Under the pieces are notes generated by a model. It had not been told where the DNA came from, made no database searches, and saw nothing but the letters and a program-made list of their open reading frames with translations. From Motacilla alba alba (Eukaryota > Chordata > Aves > Passeriformes > Motacillidae), in the NCBI RefSeq assembly GCF_015832195.1, contig NC_052018.1, positions 57,721,666 to 57,785,665 of the forward strand: a stretch of 64,000 nt of DNA. Direction: 5' to 3'. The position numbers were made by a program, and so were the translations under genes. Below are positions 50,450 through 63,700 of this stretch, piece after piece (the stretch's first letter is position 1; every line of letters starts with the position of its first letter).

Positions 50450-51055
50450 TGTGGAACTATCTGGTCCAACCTCCCAGCTCGAGCAGGGCTGTCCTAGAGC
50501 ACTTGGCACAGGATTGTGTCCAGATGGTCCTTGAATACTTCCAGTGAGGGAGACTCCGCAGCCCCTTTGGGTAATCTGTTCCAGTACTCAGTCACCCTTC
50601 CTCATATTCATGTAGAACTTCCTGTGCATCAGTTTCTGCCCCTTGCCTCTCACCCTAGTGCTTGGCACCCCAGAGAAGAGCCTGGAAGCATCCTCTTCAT
50701 GCTCTCTCTTCAGGTGTTTCATTGACAAAATTCCCCTCTTCTCAAGGCTGAACAAGCACAACTCTCTCAACCTTTCATTGTAAGAGAGATGCCCCAGTGC
50801 CCTAATCATATTCATTGCCCTCCTCTGGACCCACTCCAGGAGCTTCATGTCTCTGGTGCTGAGGAACCCAGGACTGGATGCAGCACTCCAGATGTGGCCT
50901 CACCAAGGCTGAGTAGAGGGGCAGGATCATGTCCCTTGACCAGCTGGCGATGCTTTTCCTAAGGCACCCTAGGATACCATTGGCCTTCTTGGCCAGAAGG
51001 GCCCACTGCTGGCTCACGGAGAGCTTGTTGTCCACCAGGACCCCCAGAAGCTTAT
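50450..51055 (-). mobile_element. CR1 LINE, ORF2 C-terminal and 3' part (first piece of a composite copy)
   Basis: The minus strand encodes CR1 ORF2 sequence: MDNKLSVSQQWALLAKKANG, then ILPLYSALVRPHLECCIQSW, and in the next open segment LLEWVQRRAMNMIRALGHLS and RLRELCLFSLEKR. The left edge (about 50450) is the CR1 3' UTR, with CTGGTCCAACCTCCCAGCTC. A frameshift separates the two open segments near 50802-50848. The similarity stops sharply at about 51055, after CCACCAGGACCCCCAG. It resumes at 51645 with a piece of the same ORF, so both pieces probably come from one insertion. Confidence 0.92.
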
Positions 51056-51644
51056 ATACACAGTCTAAAAGTAGTAAGGAGGGCTGGGATTTTTTTTTGC
51101 TTCAGGGTGGTGTTTTTTTTGGCAGAGGGAGGGAGAAAGAGGAGGGGAGCAACACACATACAAAGAACTAAAAGCTGAAGAGGTATCAGATTGAGGACAG
51201 CATAAGAACAAAAAAGAAAAAAGTCAATAGGTGCTATTTTAATCGCCCTCTACCCCCATCCAAGAACTATCATTAGAGATGTAGTCTAATGCTTTTTGTC
51301 CTCTAGTAGAGGGGATTTGCTGATGCTACATTCTCTGTAGGCAGTAGAAACATACTTAAAAAGAATATGTTCTCACTGTTGTTTCCAGGACTTTCATACA
51401 GGTTTCAGGGCTGGAACTGGGAGGGTGTCAACACTCACATCCATGAATCTGCATTCTCTAAATTTCTGGTATAAAAAGGCAAAGCAAATTTGCATATATT
51501 TTCCCTTCCTTTGATGGGGGGCTGTTTGTTTGGGTTTTAGATTTTTAGGGGGTGGGAAATTTTTTTTATTAGTTTCAGTGGTGGAGGGGGTGTCGGTTTT
51601 GTTTATTTCTCTTGATCATTTCTTTTTATATATCCACGCTCTTT
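51056..51644. other. Non-CR1 stretch splitting the composite CR1
   Basis: About 590 bp separate two CR1 pieces that are in the right order and orientation to belong to one element. An intact CR1 would have roughly 200 bp here, including the FADD catalytic box of the reverse transcriptase. The stretch is purine- and T-run-rich (for example T9 near 51092 and T8 near 51113) and resembles no element I know. It could be a later insertion with a deletion of the original interior, or two separate CR1 insertions. Confidence 0.55.
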
Positions 51645-52045
51645 CCTATTAGCCAGATCATTAAGGAATACATAAACCAGGATGGAACCCAGTATTAGCC
51701 CCCAGGGTATGCCACTAGCCACTGGCCTCCAACTAGATTTTGTGCCTGTGATCACCACCCTCAGGTCCTGTCAGTTCAGCCAGTTCTCAGTCAAACTTAT
51801 TGTCTACTTATCCAACTCCTGCTCCTCCAGCTTGTGCATGAGGATCTTGAGGGAGTTAAAAGCCTTCCTGAAGTCAAGGTAGACAATATCCACTGCTTTC
51901 CATTCATCTACCAAGCCAGTAATTTCATAGTTAAGAGGTATCAGACTGGTCAGCTTTCCCCGGTGAATACCCGATGACTGTTCTTGATTACCTTCTTGTA
52001 TTTAGTGTGCCAGGAACTGGTTTCCAGGGCTAGCTGAGCACAGAT
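51645..52045 (-). mobile_element. CR1 LINE, reverse-transcriptase fragment (second piece)
   Basis: The minus strand contains AVDIVYLDFRKAF (near 51859-51901), the palm motif of CR1/jockey-type reverse transcriptases. Nearer the left edge it contains a degraded form of the SGVPQGSVL box. On the + strand the familiar avian CR1 run CCACTGGCCTCCAACTAGAT is present. The right boundary near 52045 is soft. The catalytic FADD segment is absent because it falls in the interrupted interval to the left. The fragment is dead. Confidence 0.9.
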
Positions 52046-55000
52046 GACCTACTAACATGGATGATTGTGAAATTGCATGTAGGATCTGGTACTAGTCATA
52101 ATATCAAAAGTCAGCTCATTAAGAGTTAGCCTAGCACAGTATTTTGGGCAGTGTCCTTTCCAGCCTATGTTGTCCTTAGAACATGGAGTTGTCATGCCTG
52201 AAGTAAAATACTATGGAGGAATGGGGCAAAATAGAATTTCATCCTTTTTTATGCTTGTATTGACCTAATGCTGCTAGGTCATTGGTAAGTAACAAACAAA
52301 GTAAAAAGTCATAACTTCTGTTGCCTTTTGAATATCTGGGTGATCTTAACAGTGCCAGGTTGGTAGACAGAAGTAGACTTCATGGGATATGGTTAATGTG
52401 ATTTTTAAATGATCCTGGAGAGCTGCTGAGGTTTTCCAGTTATGTTTCCAACTGCTGACAAGAAGTATTTGGCAGGCTTAGGATGAGTGAGAGGAGGCTG
52501 TACAGGTGCTATTTGGCACCTTTGCTCCAGGATAGACATTAAAATACAACTGCTTTTCCAGCCAGTACAGCCATTTTGCCTGTGACCTGGAAGGACAGTT
52601 GGGTTAGGATTGTTTTGAGGCACGCTGCTGTGATTCTTGCACAGGCAAGCATTGCAACAAGGATAGAGTGAACTTTTCCACCATTTGGTATGTTTTATCA
52701 GATGATCTGTTAAGGATAATTACAATTTTGAATGAGTACAGCTTGAAGCTTGTTTTGGGCAAGTTTGCGATGAGAAATTGGATACCTCTGCTTCCTGCTT
52801 GTGTCATGCTGACAGGTGTACTGGCCAGAGCAGAACTCACTGACCTTTCTTTTCATCTTCAGGACCTAGCCTGACTTTTTCAAGTAGTAATGTAGTTAGA
52901 ATAGACCTAAACTTCAATTAGAGTCACTTACTGAAGAGATTTTATTTTCCCCTGAGTAAAATGCTGTCCCTGAAGTTATGAAAAAATCTGTGTTTTGCCC
53001 TTGCAGTTCATAGGAGTCAGAAGCCCCCATTCATAATGTGTATAAATGCTTGTAACTGTAGAAAGACATCGGTATTTCTGTTTTACTTTTGCAAAATGAA
53101 AGAATAATGCAAATGCACTATTACAATACTTCCATCTGCACCCCTATCAGTATAATGATATAATTAAAAGGTCATTGGTATCTATAGAATGACCAGAGGG
53201 GACTAAAGTGTGCCTTGTCAGTGTGTTTCACATATATTTGATGTAAACAGAGGTTGGGCTTCAGAAATCTTGAACTCTATCTGAAATCTGGGAGACTTCG
53301 CTTATGTGAATGAATTCCTCTACACTTTAATTCCAAATGTACCTTTTTTTTTAAAACCATCTCCACTGAACTAGCTGGAGTCTTTGTACTTTCTCCTCTC
53401 CAGATCTTTTGTCCTGGCCCCCTCCTTTTATACTTAAGTATCCTCATTTGAAAAAGTCCCATTCTCCTCTGCACAATCTCCTGCCTACAATCTTGCTGCC
53501 TCTCTGTCCTAAGTCTTCTCTCAGTAAATCCCATCTGCATCTCATCAGTATGTTGTCTCATTTCCTTATATGATCTTTTGCTTTTCAGTATTAATCTTCC
53601 TTATGTTTTTCATCTATGCTGATTCCAGAGCTCTCTCTGTAGTTCTCTCAGCAGGCCTGACAACATTTTCATCATCATTCCTAATTTTTCTGCCATCTTA
53701 AGAACATAGAAGTTAACAGAGGTGTCCACCAGGCTTTCCTTGGTTCCCGTTTTGTCCTTCCCATCTTTCTGTAGTACTCCTTTATGTCTCCTCTGCCCTG
53801 AAATGGCACAGCATGCTTTTCTATACTGTTTATGGCTTGCAGAGAGTCACTGAGACACAGGAACAATCTTTTCCATGCTCTTGCCTCAGAGGATTGCTGA
53901 GCCAGATGTTGCTGGCAGCACCTGAGAATGGCAGTTGTGGGTTAAGGCCTTGTGAAGCCTGAGCTGCACCTTGCAAAGGACCATTGCTAGAAATTCCTAT
54001 TGAGGATACGTGGATTTAGAGGGTTTCTCTTCCCCCCCACCCCAGTACAGTCAAAAGTGGGGGAGTTTACATCAAGGCAGCGAAAGGCATTACTCTGAGA
54101 AACAAAGTCTCCATTATGCTTGAATCTGCTGCTGTCTCTCCCTGAGACATGAGGATATGGTTCATGTCCCTGCTAGTCAGCCTGGGGGTGCTTGTCTTCT
54201 CAGGGGAAAGGTCACCAAAATTTTTCAACATGAGCAAAAATGGACATTCTTTCTCGAAAAGCCTCAGGGGAATGGCTATGCTGAAATCTCCTAGAACAGC
54301 TCGTCAGGGAGGCAGGTTTCTGGCGTGGAAAGCTTCATCTGAGGTGAACATGTCTGTTGAAGCTATATACCCCTTGTGGGGTGGGGGCAAGCCTTGCAAG
54401 GGGAAATGTTGGATGTTCGAGGTAAATACGTGTTGGGGCACCAGTGATGAAGGGAAACCCTTCTGAGAGGAAGTCAGTGTTGGAATGTTATTGTTCCCTG
54501 TTTCCTGTCTCCTGGTGCTGCAGCTAGAAGACTTCTCCTTCTGTGTTTTAAGCAGTTAGTTTAAGACTGCATTGGGCACATTGTCACTTGTGATGTGTTA
54601 GTAAAAGCAGAGCTGCTTGTGCTCTGGGTTTGCTGGGTAGTGTAGCTCTGAAAGTTAATTCTTTGTAGATTCAAAACCTGGGAATTCCAGTATAGCTAAG
54701 GCGTCTCATAATGTTTGTTCCCACATTATAGTTAATTTCTACATGTGACCTCTTTTTCTATGCCTGCTAGCCTGCGTACCTGAGAAAGATACCTTTGGAT
54801 TGCTGACATAGGTTGCATGTGAAAATTTGGATAAACAATTTAAATTACATGAAAAATAAATATTATGTTTTGTATAAATGTAGTGTGATTATGCAACAGG
54901 GATAAGTTTAACTGTGATTAGTATTTGTTAAATTTTTGAGCTGAACTTTCTCAGTGCTTTTGTTTTATCCATGAAGAAAGAGCAGTGTTAAATTCTAATT

Positions 55001-55627
55001 GACCTCCTTAAGTAAAAGCTTGGCTTAAAAGCAAGGGAAGTTTTGTCCAGTAATACTGAGATATGACAGCTGAAACTGAAGCATCTCAATACATGTCCAA
55101 GAGGCCTTCTTTAAGTTTGTGAAGTTTAAAGAGAGCAATATAAATCAGATTAGAAAATGTTCCAGTTAATTAATTTGTAATGGATTTGTAAGTAGGTTTA
55201 TTAGAGAACAGTAGTGTTGTGTTTTGTTTCTGGAGTTGCTGTTTATGAATCAGGACCAGCACAGGCTGCTGAGAAGGGAGGTAGTTAGGAACACCACAGG
55301 GTAAGTTACCAAACAGGTGTAAATAGCTATTCTGGCTACCCTTAAATAAATACCTAAAGTAAATCAGACTTTTTTCTTCTGATGTACTTCAGGGGCTGCT
55401 CTGTTTTCGCTGCGGACTTCTTCCTTCCTGTATGTGAGCCATATTAAACATCCTTAAGCAACCTAAAGTAGTGGAAGTATACACAAACTGGGTTTTGTGT
55501 TTATGTCTTAAATAGTTTTAGATGCAGTTGTTTCTGGAACTTCAAGATCTTGAACAAAAGTGTTTTGCCAGCTACATGTGCTGTAAACTCCTCATCATGT
55601 GTGTCCTTTCATGATGCCTAACAAAAG

Positions 55628-55660
55628 CAGAAGCAAAACCCAAACCTCGTTTTGCTTCTG
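55628..55660 (+). repeat. Hairpin, 12-bp perfect stem
   Basis: The arms CAGAAGCAAAAC and GTTTTGCTTCTG are exact reverse complements around a 9-nt loop. It is in the intron after the PLEKHG1 first coding exon. Confidence 0.85.
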
Positions 55661-56979
55661 GGCAGGATGGGAATGGTTCTGGGTTTTGGAGGAAGAGGTT
55701 TTATAGCTGTACAGTTGGAATATTATGTGTTGTGGACAACCAGAAGTAACCTAATAAACAACTTGTGCAGTGTAAGCGTCTGTTTATGCTGTGGCATGAG
55801 CAGGGAGCTGTTTGTAAACTAACTTCACAGGAAATACGCAAAGCCAGGGTTAAATATACTGATGCATGGTTTTTCTTACCTGCATCATCACTACTTTGGT
55901 CTTATTTCTGCTGGCAACATTCATAAATTTCTTTCATTCAGCACGTTCCCAAGTAAGACACTGAATAAAATATCATTGCTGCCTTCTGTTTCCTTCACCT
56001 GTACTTTGCATCCAGTTCTTATCTTACAGCTACATTGTAGAAACTTGCTGGGACAGAGTCTGTCTTTGTCAGGTGATTGCAGAGCTTCACTGGTTGACTG
56101 GGACTGCAGACGTTAAGACAGCACAAATGTATAGCCATAGCTTTGGGTTTGTTTTAAGGTCAGCTCTGTGTTTGGACAGCACAGAAGGGTGAGTTACGCT
56201 GCAGTAATAAATGAGCTGTCTATAAATGTACAGTGAGCCTTTCTTAAGCTGTGGGTGGGAGAGAAGCAGCAGGGAGGGCTGCTGCTCTTGCAGGGAGCCA
56301 CAGAATTGCCGAAAAGCCTGGCTGCTGTTGCTCTTGTCCTCCCTTTTCTGGCAGCAGGGTGTAAATCATTCGACCGTGCTGTCTGCAACCTCCTACCCAC
56401 TTGCTGAATGTGAATGAATGTACATTAAAGGATGGAAGTTAATCTTCTGTTCCAGAAAGCTTTATTCTTTTGGAAGCGGGGAGGCAAGGGGAAGATGTCA
56501 TTTAAATATGGAGTGTGCCATTTGGAGTGCTGGTGGCAGCCAGGAGACTCCAGGATTGGAACACTCTTCCTGTGACTGCACTGAGGCTGGAGCGGGAGGT
56601 TGTATCTCTGCCTAGGGGGATGCATGGAGCCCTTCTGGGATTCAGGAAGTAACAAAAGAAAGGTCTGTTCACCTCTGCCCTCCGTCTTGTTGCTTACTGG
56701 CCGTGGATAAGGAGCTCCACAGAACAGAGCAGCAGCAGCTCTACAAAAGTTTATAGAGTAGGCAGGAAGACTCTGAAGAAGAGGTCTGAGAGCAGAGAGG
56801 CAGGGAGAGGAAGTATAGCTTATGCTGCAGAATTTTCAGTAAATGTTACAATGGTTTAATGAGATTATATCTTTTTTGCAGAATGATTGGGATTTTCTGT
56901 AAAGAAATTTCATCATGTGGAGGTGATATCTTAAAGGCAAAGACATTTCTGCATTTCCAGCCAGGCCATAGTTTCTGGA

Positions 56980-57016
56980 ATTTTCATGGACCATTTCCAT
57001 TTTGGTCCATGAAAAT
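56980..57016 (+). repeat. Hairpin, 14-bp perfect stem
   Basis: The arms ATTTTCATGGACCA and TGGTCCATGAAAAT are exact reverse complements around a 9-nt pyrimidine-rich loop. No transposon body is evident around it. Confidence 0.9.
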
Positions 57017-60000
57017 ATTTGACTGCTTTTAAAGTTGTTATATCACTGTTATTAAATATTACTTGTCAGTGAACAGTGTTCTAGTAATCCATGACCTTTA
57101 AGCCTGAATGCTTAACAAACCACATAGCAGTCTCTCTCTTTTCTGCTCTTACCACTCCAGCAAATTAAGGTGTGGAGGTAGCTGCTATTTTTCCTGGTTT
57201 TATTAACAGACCATTTTGCAAATAAGACACTTTAACAAAGTTTTTCCTTGCAAACCACCCACTGTAAAGTTCCATTTCATTGCTCTTCATATATTCATAA
57301 GAAAAGCCATCCAGAAGTCTCTGGTAATCATGTGGTTACTAAGGTTAAGATAAATGTGCGTTTAGGATGTGTGCAGACTTTCTCCATTTTGCTGGGTTTG
57401 CATTTTCATTCTTTGGAAAACAGAGTGTTTCAGTTTCCCTTCTTGTGTTTTAAAATAAACATTTCTCTTCTGAAATGTCTCATTTAACTTGTAAACTTAT
57501 TGAGATCTCTTTTTAAAAATGTTATCATACATTTGCCTTACAAATTGGGGAAAGTTTATTTAATGGGGCAAGGGTCTACACTACAAGGCTCAGGTTCTTT
57601 TCCTGGGTGATTTGTATATTGGAAGGCCTAATATGCCTTAATAATAAAATGCCTCAATGTTTTGTTTGATTATAGTTCAATAAGTTTATAACCAGACCAA
57701 CTAAAGTATGTTGTAAGAAATAATTTATAGATGAAGTTCTTTTTTTTTTTTTAATTTGTAATTATTGAGCACTTCCAGCTGGTACTTTTTTGAGTAAGAT
57801 TGAGATATTGAATGATGACAATGATTGACACCAGTGATGTAGATCTAGAAATCTTTACTGCACTTCATCTGCCTACCAACCTCAAACTAATTTACATCCT
57901 AATTACTATTATCATTTTCATTTGGCTGTTTTCATTACTGTCGCTTATTTCTTCTGTGTTTCCTTTTAACTTTAGAAAGGCATTAGATGAAGGCACACAT
58001 TACTCCTAAATGACGTGTCAGTAAACTACTGATAGCATTTATAATCCCGTGATCTCCACCTGTGCTCTCAACTTGCTTCTTACCACACCTCTGAGCAGCA
58101 ATTTTGAGTGCCAGCTTCTGGGAAAAAATCTTGTAGCTGTGATGTGGCAGTGGGTGCTGGCTGATAACTGAAGATAAATGTGAGACATGGTTTTAATCAG
58201 TGGGTTTCAACTTCAATAAGTTGGTGTGCTGAAGTGTCTAAGTGGGGTTTCACGTGAGTTTCTGTTCCCAGTGATTTACCCATAATCATCTTTACAGATG
58301 TTGGACTTGTCTGTGTACAATGTATCAATCACAGTTTCAATTTGTGTGCTTTTAATGCATCTCTGTCAAATTACAGTTTGATTTGACAACCTGCCTTCCA
58401 AGGTGTCTTTTTAAGATGGGAGATTTTAGCATGGAATTCCTACCGTTGAACAAGGGAATATTATTGAACTCTGACTGTGTTTCATTAGAGCAAAAATTCA
58501 CTACAACAAAGAAGGCAAAACTCCATGAGAGCAGTCCATCCAGGCAGGCTAACAGTTCAATGCTGGATCAGCTGGTGTCAGGTTTTGACCCTCCCAGAGA
58601 GCTTTATAGGCACAGCAGTCATGGTAAAATGTCTCATGGGACACAAGAAGAAAGCATATGCTGGGCAAAAAGAAAGGACATAAGACCCTCGACTGGTGGA
58701 GTAGGCATTGTAGGACGTGTGAGTCCTCCCACCCCAGTCCTAGAAGGGAGCTGTGGGACAGAGCTGGAAATTGATACAGGCATCCTCTGACACTGGGGCA
58801 GGGGCAAGAGGATGTGCAGACCTTGCTTTAAAGTCTCTAAAGCAGCCTGTCTGTGGAACCCACAGCTGCAGGAAGCTGTTCTGCTATCTCCCAGCCATGC
58901 ACGCTGGAGAGGCAATTGTCCTTGCCCAGGGCCCCTATGAATGGATTCAGTGCAACAGAGTGTTGAGGGACCTCTCACTGACAGTTTTCCAGGGCAAATT
59001 CTTTAGTTCATTTCCTGAGATTAGCTGTGCTCTGACAGCTTGAAGTCCTGTGACAAGATCTCCTGACTGTTAAATTGTTGACATTGATGTGCCCTAGAAA
59101 TTTCTGACTTTGTATAGGACTGTGCCTGTGCTCATGTCTACTTGGGCACAACTGTTCAAAGGCAGTCTAAACCAAAGAAAGCGTGTGTTTCCAAGGTGCA
59201 AGGCATAGTGTTAGGACTAAGGAATCTCTCACTGCTAATTTTGGCTGACACATAACTCCCCCTGTGGCTTTCCATGCGTGTGGATGAAGCCAAGGGGACC
59301 TACTAGGGGTCACTACTTCCAGGCCTTAGTAGCTGCAAATGGGATGGTGTTTTAACATCTATAATATAGATGAGGAAGTTGATTATCAAAAATCTGTCCC
59401 TCAATGATAGCAACATAGAAAAAAATACTTTTTTTTTAAAAATCCTCTTCTCTAGGAATAATTTAAGTTAATACTGTTAACTTATTTACAAACCCCTAAT
59501 CTGTGAAGCATAGGGAGATCTCTGTCATGACCGCCTTACTCTGCAATGTTAAACAGTGGAAATAAAACTTACATGTGCTTTCTCTATTTTTAGTCTTTCC
59601 TCATACCATGTTCTCACGAGTGCTCCCACCATCAATCTTTGCCCTTCCCACATGCAGTCAGTCAGCAGAGTATCGTCTTACCGTGTCACGCTTTATTGCC
59701 GCTACCCGCGGGCTGCGTGTGAGCCAGCTGCACGTGGCAATTGGCACTTCCCAGGAAGCTGGCTGGAAGCACAGGTGAGCTTGGTATGGATCCTCCACCA
59801 TCCGCCCAGGGAGAGGACTGGTGCTGGTGAGGTGGCCTCCTGCCAGCTCAGAGACTCAGCTCTTCTGCAGGGAGATCGGAGAGGAAAGAAATCAATCACA
59901 AACCGCATCTAGTGTCAGACTGTGTATTATCAGGTTATCTTGGCTGCTCCCGTTTGGAGGGGGGCTGGCTGTCAGTCCTGGGAGGTCTCCTCCATGTCCT

Positions 60001-60754
60001 TTTCCCTTGATGGCAGAGTTAGTGCTCTCCAAGCACATCCTTGGACATGTAGTGACATGCCCTCCAAAGCCCACCTGCAAGCCCTGGCATGCCCGTTTCC
60101 CGCAAGAGCTTTGCTGCTGCTGACAAATGGCAGTCTAGCATGCAAGGTACCAAGGGGTATAAAGCACATGGGAAAAGTGAGGAGGAAGCACAGGAGCTTT
60201 CTGCTCACACTGCCGAAGGGAGCAGAGGAGGCTGTGTCTCCAAGCCTGTGTTGTCCTCAGAAGGACTCTGGCTTAGGCTGTTGTGGCAGGACTGTGCTGT
60301 GCCTTAGTGGGCATCGCCCCAGGTAGGGGCTGGTACTTCAGATCTGTCCATGCTTTGGTCTATGCGAGGTTTTTCCAGCTTCAGATGTCTGTGTACAAAA
60401 CCCCACCAAATATCAGTAAAAGCAGAAAGTAGAAAGACATGCTCACAGAAATTTTCTTTTTTATTTAGGTTTCTAAGTTTGCATGTAGTGAATCTGTAGG
60501 GTGGACAGTGCAAGCATTTTTAGGTTTCAATCCCTTGGACTTATATAGCCAAAGGAACCACAGCAAGATAGCAAAGTATGCTTAAGATACAAATGTACCT
60601 TGCCTTTGCAGAGCAAAGCAGTGCTTTAAATAATTGAAAAGAGATGCAATGAGCTGCCCTCACAGAAATTCATCATCCTTGGCCACCTGTTGTGTGGACA
60701 GCATGCTATTCCTTGAACCACAAGGCATTCAGAGTATGCTGCAATGTATGCTGG

Positions 60755-60780
60755 ATAAATAAATAAATAAAATAAATAAT
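60755..60780 (+). repeat. (ATAA)n microsatellite
   Basis: ATAA units are repeated with one extra A in the middle. It is a simple repeat within the intron. Confidence 0.9.
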
Positions 60781-63700
60781 GGGGAAAAAAGAACAGGAAA
60801 AAAAATCAGGCAAAAGGTGAATTGGTACATATTACAGTTACCTATAAATTAGCAGAATAAGCACTGGGAAGCATTTTATAGTGTCTAGTCTAATGTACAT
60901 CTGTTGCCCAACTTTATTAGTTTACAAGTGTATGCCTAGTGTGGGCAGCATGGCTTGAGCTAGCAGGCTACAAATAGGATCCATTCTGTGGCATGTTTTC
61001 CTTCTGGCCTGCAGCCTTTTCCTCCAAGTGGTGTGGAAGTGGTGCTAAGGTGGCTAAGGCTGCTGGGCTGTTTCAGTGGTTCCTCTTCTGCACAGCCATC
61101 TGATTTTGGCCAAACACATTGTTGTTGTGTAGAGAGGAGTTGGGAAAAAATATGGCCATGAGTATGGGGTAGTACCTAGGAGTAAAATCTGCTTTACTAG
61201 TAGCACAGATCTAGGGAGTATCAGAAAACTGAGGGTCTGAGTGATGCTATGTCCCTGCCTGGATCATGTCCTGCTTGATTTAATATTATCTATCCCTCCT
61301 CTGTCTGCAACACAACTAGAAGCCACTGAAGTTTTAATAAATACCTGGTTTAAAATATTTTTAGGTCAGAGACTGTGGTTTTGTGATGTAAGTCCTCAGC
61401 TCTTGAACCTAGACTGTGTTGCTGAAATCAGAGACATAGGGCAGCTTTGCTTTCTCCTGCAGCTTGTTTAGGCATTAGAAAGCAAAGTTTCCTAGTGGGT
61501 AGAATCCTTTTTTGATTCTTTTTTTGGTATTGCATTTATTCAGATTTTCAGTCCTGTGTGCCTTGTGTGGCTGCCTCTTGGCAAAGGTGTACCTGTGCAA
61601 CTACAGTGCTCTTTTAACAATTTTGCTTATCTTTTGTGATATTTTTATATGCACACTCCTGCCCTGTAAAGGGATTACTAAGAACTTACATGGTATATAT
61701 GTTTCTTGCAGAGCAGGATAAAAATTGATTCTCATTTTACAAGGCAGTGTGATTTTTTACCCGTTTTTTTAGAATTACTATTTTAATATTAGCATTACTA
61801 TTATCCCTTTTAATGTGCAATTTTAACATTACCACAGCAGTGGCTGATTTATACTATGGTCTAAACAACAATAGATGAAGTTTTTAAAGTGAAGTGTGCA
61901 TATGTGTTCAAAGGAGAACCAGGGTAGCTAGATAAAAGAGTCCCACTCATTTGCATTTGATTTCCAAAGTTTGGCCATAGAAAACATTAATCAATATGTA
62001 AAAATCATTTTGCTCATTTTGTGCTTTTCTTGACAGTTTTCTCTCATTTCTGATTCATATTTTTTAGCCTCTAAGGTTAGTGTTCTCATAATTTTATTCC
62101 TCTAGAGTTTTTTGGGGATTTTTTTGGGTTTTTTTTGTGATTGTGGAGGAGGAGATGGTAGTTAGGGTATGCAGCTTCTAGCATACATTCCTTCTGATGG
62201 ATTTGGCATGATGAAAGACAAATGAGGAGAACATCAAACCCAGCAAGAAAGGCAGGGCAGTCTGGCAAGACTCTCCTAGTTTTTGGAGAGTTTCAAGGAA
62301 AAGGGAGGAGAAAATTGTGCAATACCATGAGAGCAAACTATGGTCCATAAATCAATCTAAGGAGATGGACATTTGTGAGGGGTTTTTTTCTCCTATAAAG
62401 TAAGCTAGATGTTTATGCCATAACTGCAGAGAAGCAATAAAAGGCAAAGGTTATAAACAAGTCATTCGGTGCCGACAGGGGGTTCATAGATGCTGACAAG
62501 AAACAAATAAAGTGAATAAGGCTGATACTCTGTTCTGATAAATTTCATTGATTTCTGCACCATGTCATTACATTTGCAGCCTGCCCTGTTATCTTGTAGC
62601 TCCAAACCTTTCATTATGGCTCCAGATGATAACAGCTGTTGATACACGGCTGTGACTACCATGGGGGTAAAGTACCATTTGCTAAGAAATAATTAGGAAA
62701 ACCCCTACGTCTGTGTAGCTTTGATCTGCCTTTGGTGTTGTCCTTGCAGAAGGCATTATATGCCAATACTGCATCTGTTTCCTGGATGAGTTCATGAAGC
62801 CTTTATGAGAGCACACGTGCCCTATAAAGCAGTACAATCAGACAGGTCCCACTGGCTGAGCCAGTGCAAGCAGTGTGCTGCTGTGCAGGGCCTGATCTGC
62901 ATGACACCAATGTGTTAGGACTGTCCAAGGTCCACCTTTTTCACAAAAACTTGAATACTTGGAGCTGTTTGCTGTGTGTCTACTGCAGGTATCTGCTTAC
63001 ACCAATAACAGCAACTTAAACATGTCTGTAGTCTCAAGTCAGTAATACTGACAAAGGTAGAAAGCTAAACCAGGACAGCAGTCCCCAAACTATTATTTCT
63101 TAGCAGTATGAGGTGAGGTATACGGTAACTAAATCCCAAGTGTTTTGAACAAATAACCATCTTGCCTTACCCTAGGGAAGCACAAATCCATCCACCCAGT
63201 TGTTTCTGGTTTGTTTCTGATTTGAGGCTGAGTGAAGAAGGGGGCCTGAAGCACAGTCTGAAGGAACTTCTACCAAAAGGGAGCACAGACTGTAGGTGTG
63301 TGGTGTACGTAGGCTGATACTGGCATGTGTTACAGGAGTGCAGGAAAACTGCCGAAGCACTCGCAGGCTGCTGCTTGGCAGCAACATTAGAAGGGTACCT
63401 GGTTCCCTCTTTCTCACTAATAATTGGTAAAAGACTGAGATGAGTAGATATATGTGGAGGAAGATCAGGCTAAGAGGACAAAAGGAGCAGAAACCAGGTC
63501 ATGCATATAATACTGTCTACAATACTGGGAATAACTGTGGACTGTTTGTTATTTCAAAGAAACCCAAGCTTCAGCTATGTTGAGATAAATGAGTTAGAAA
63601 AGAACTCCTCTTTATTCATTAAATGCGCTGTATGGAGTTACTTAATGTGGGATTTCCATTCCTCTGCAGCCCAACACCTCAGGGTGCTGCAGTGTCCCAT

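Noticed and set aside
50588..51035. Two minus-strand open frames that look like protein-coding genes
   Set aside because: They are CR1 ORF2 remnants with a frameshift between them, so they are listed as a mobile element and not as genes.
58383..58790. 135-codon + strand open frame in the PLEKHG1 intron
   Set aside because: It does not resemble the DH or PH continuation of PLEKHG1, and no family is recognisable.
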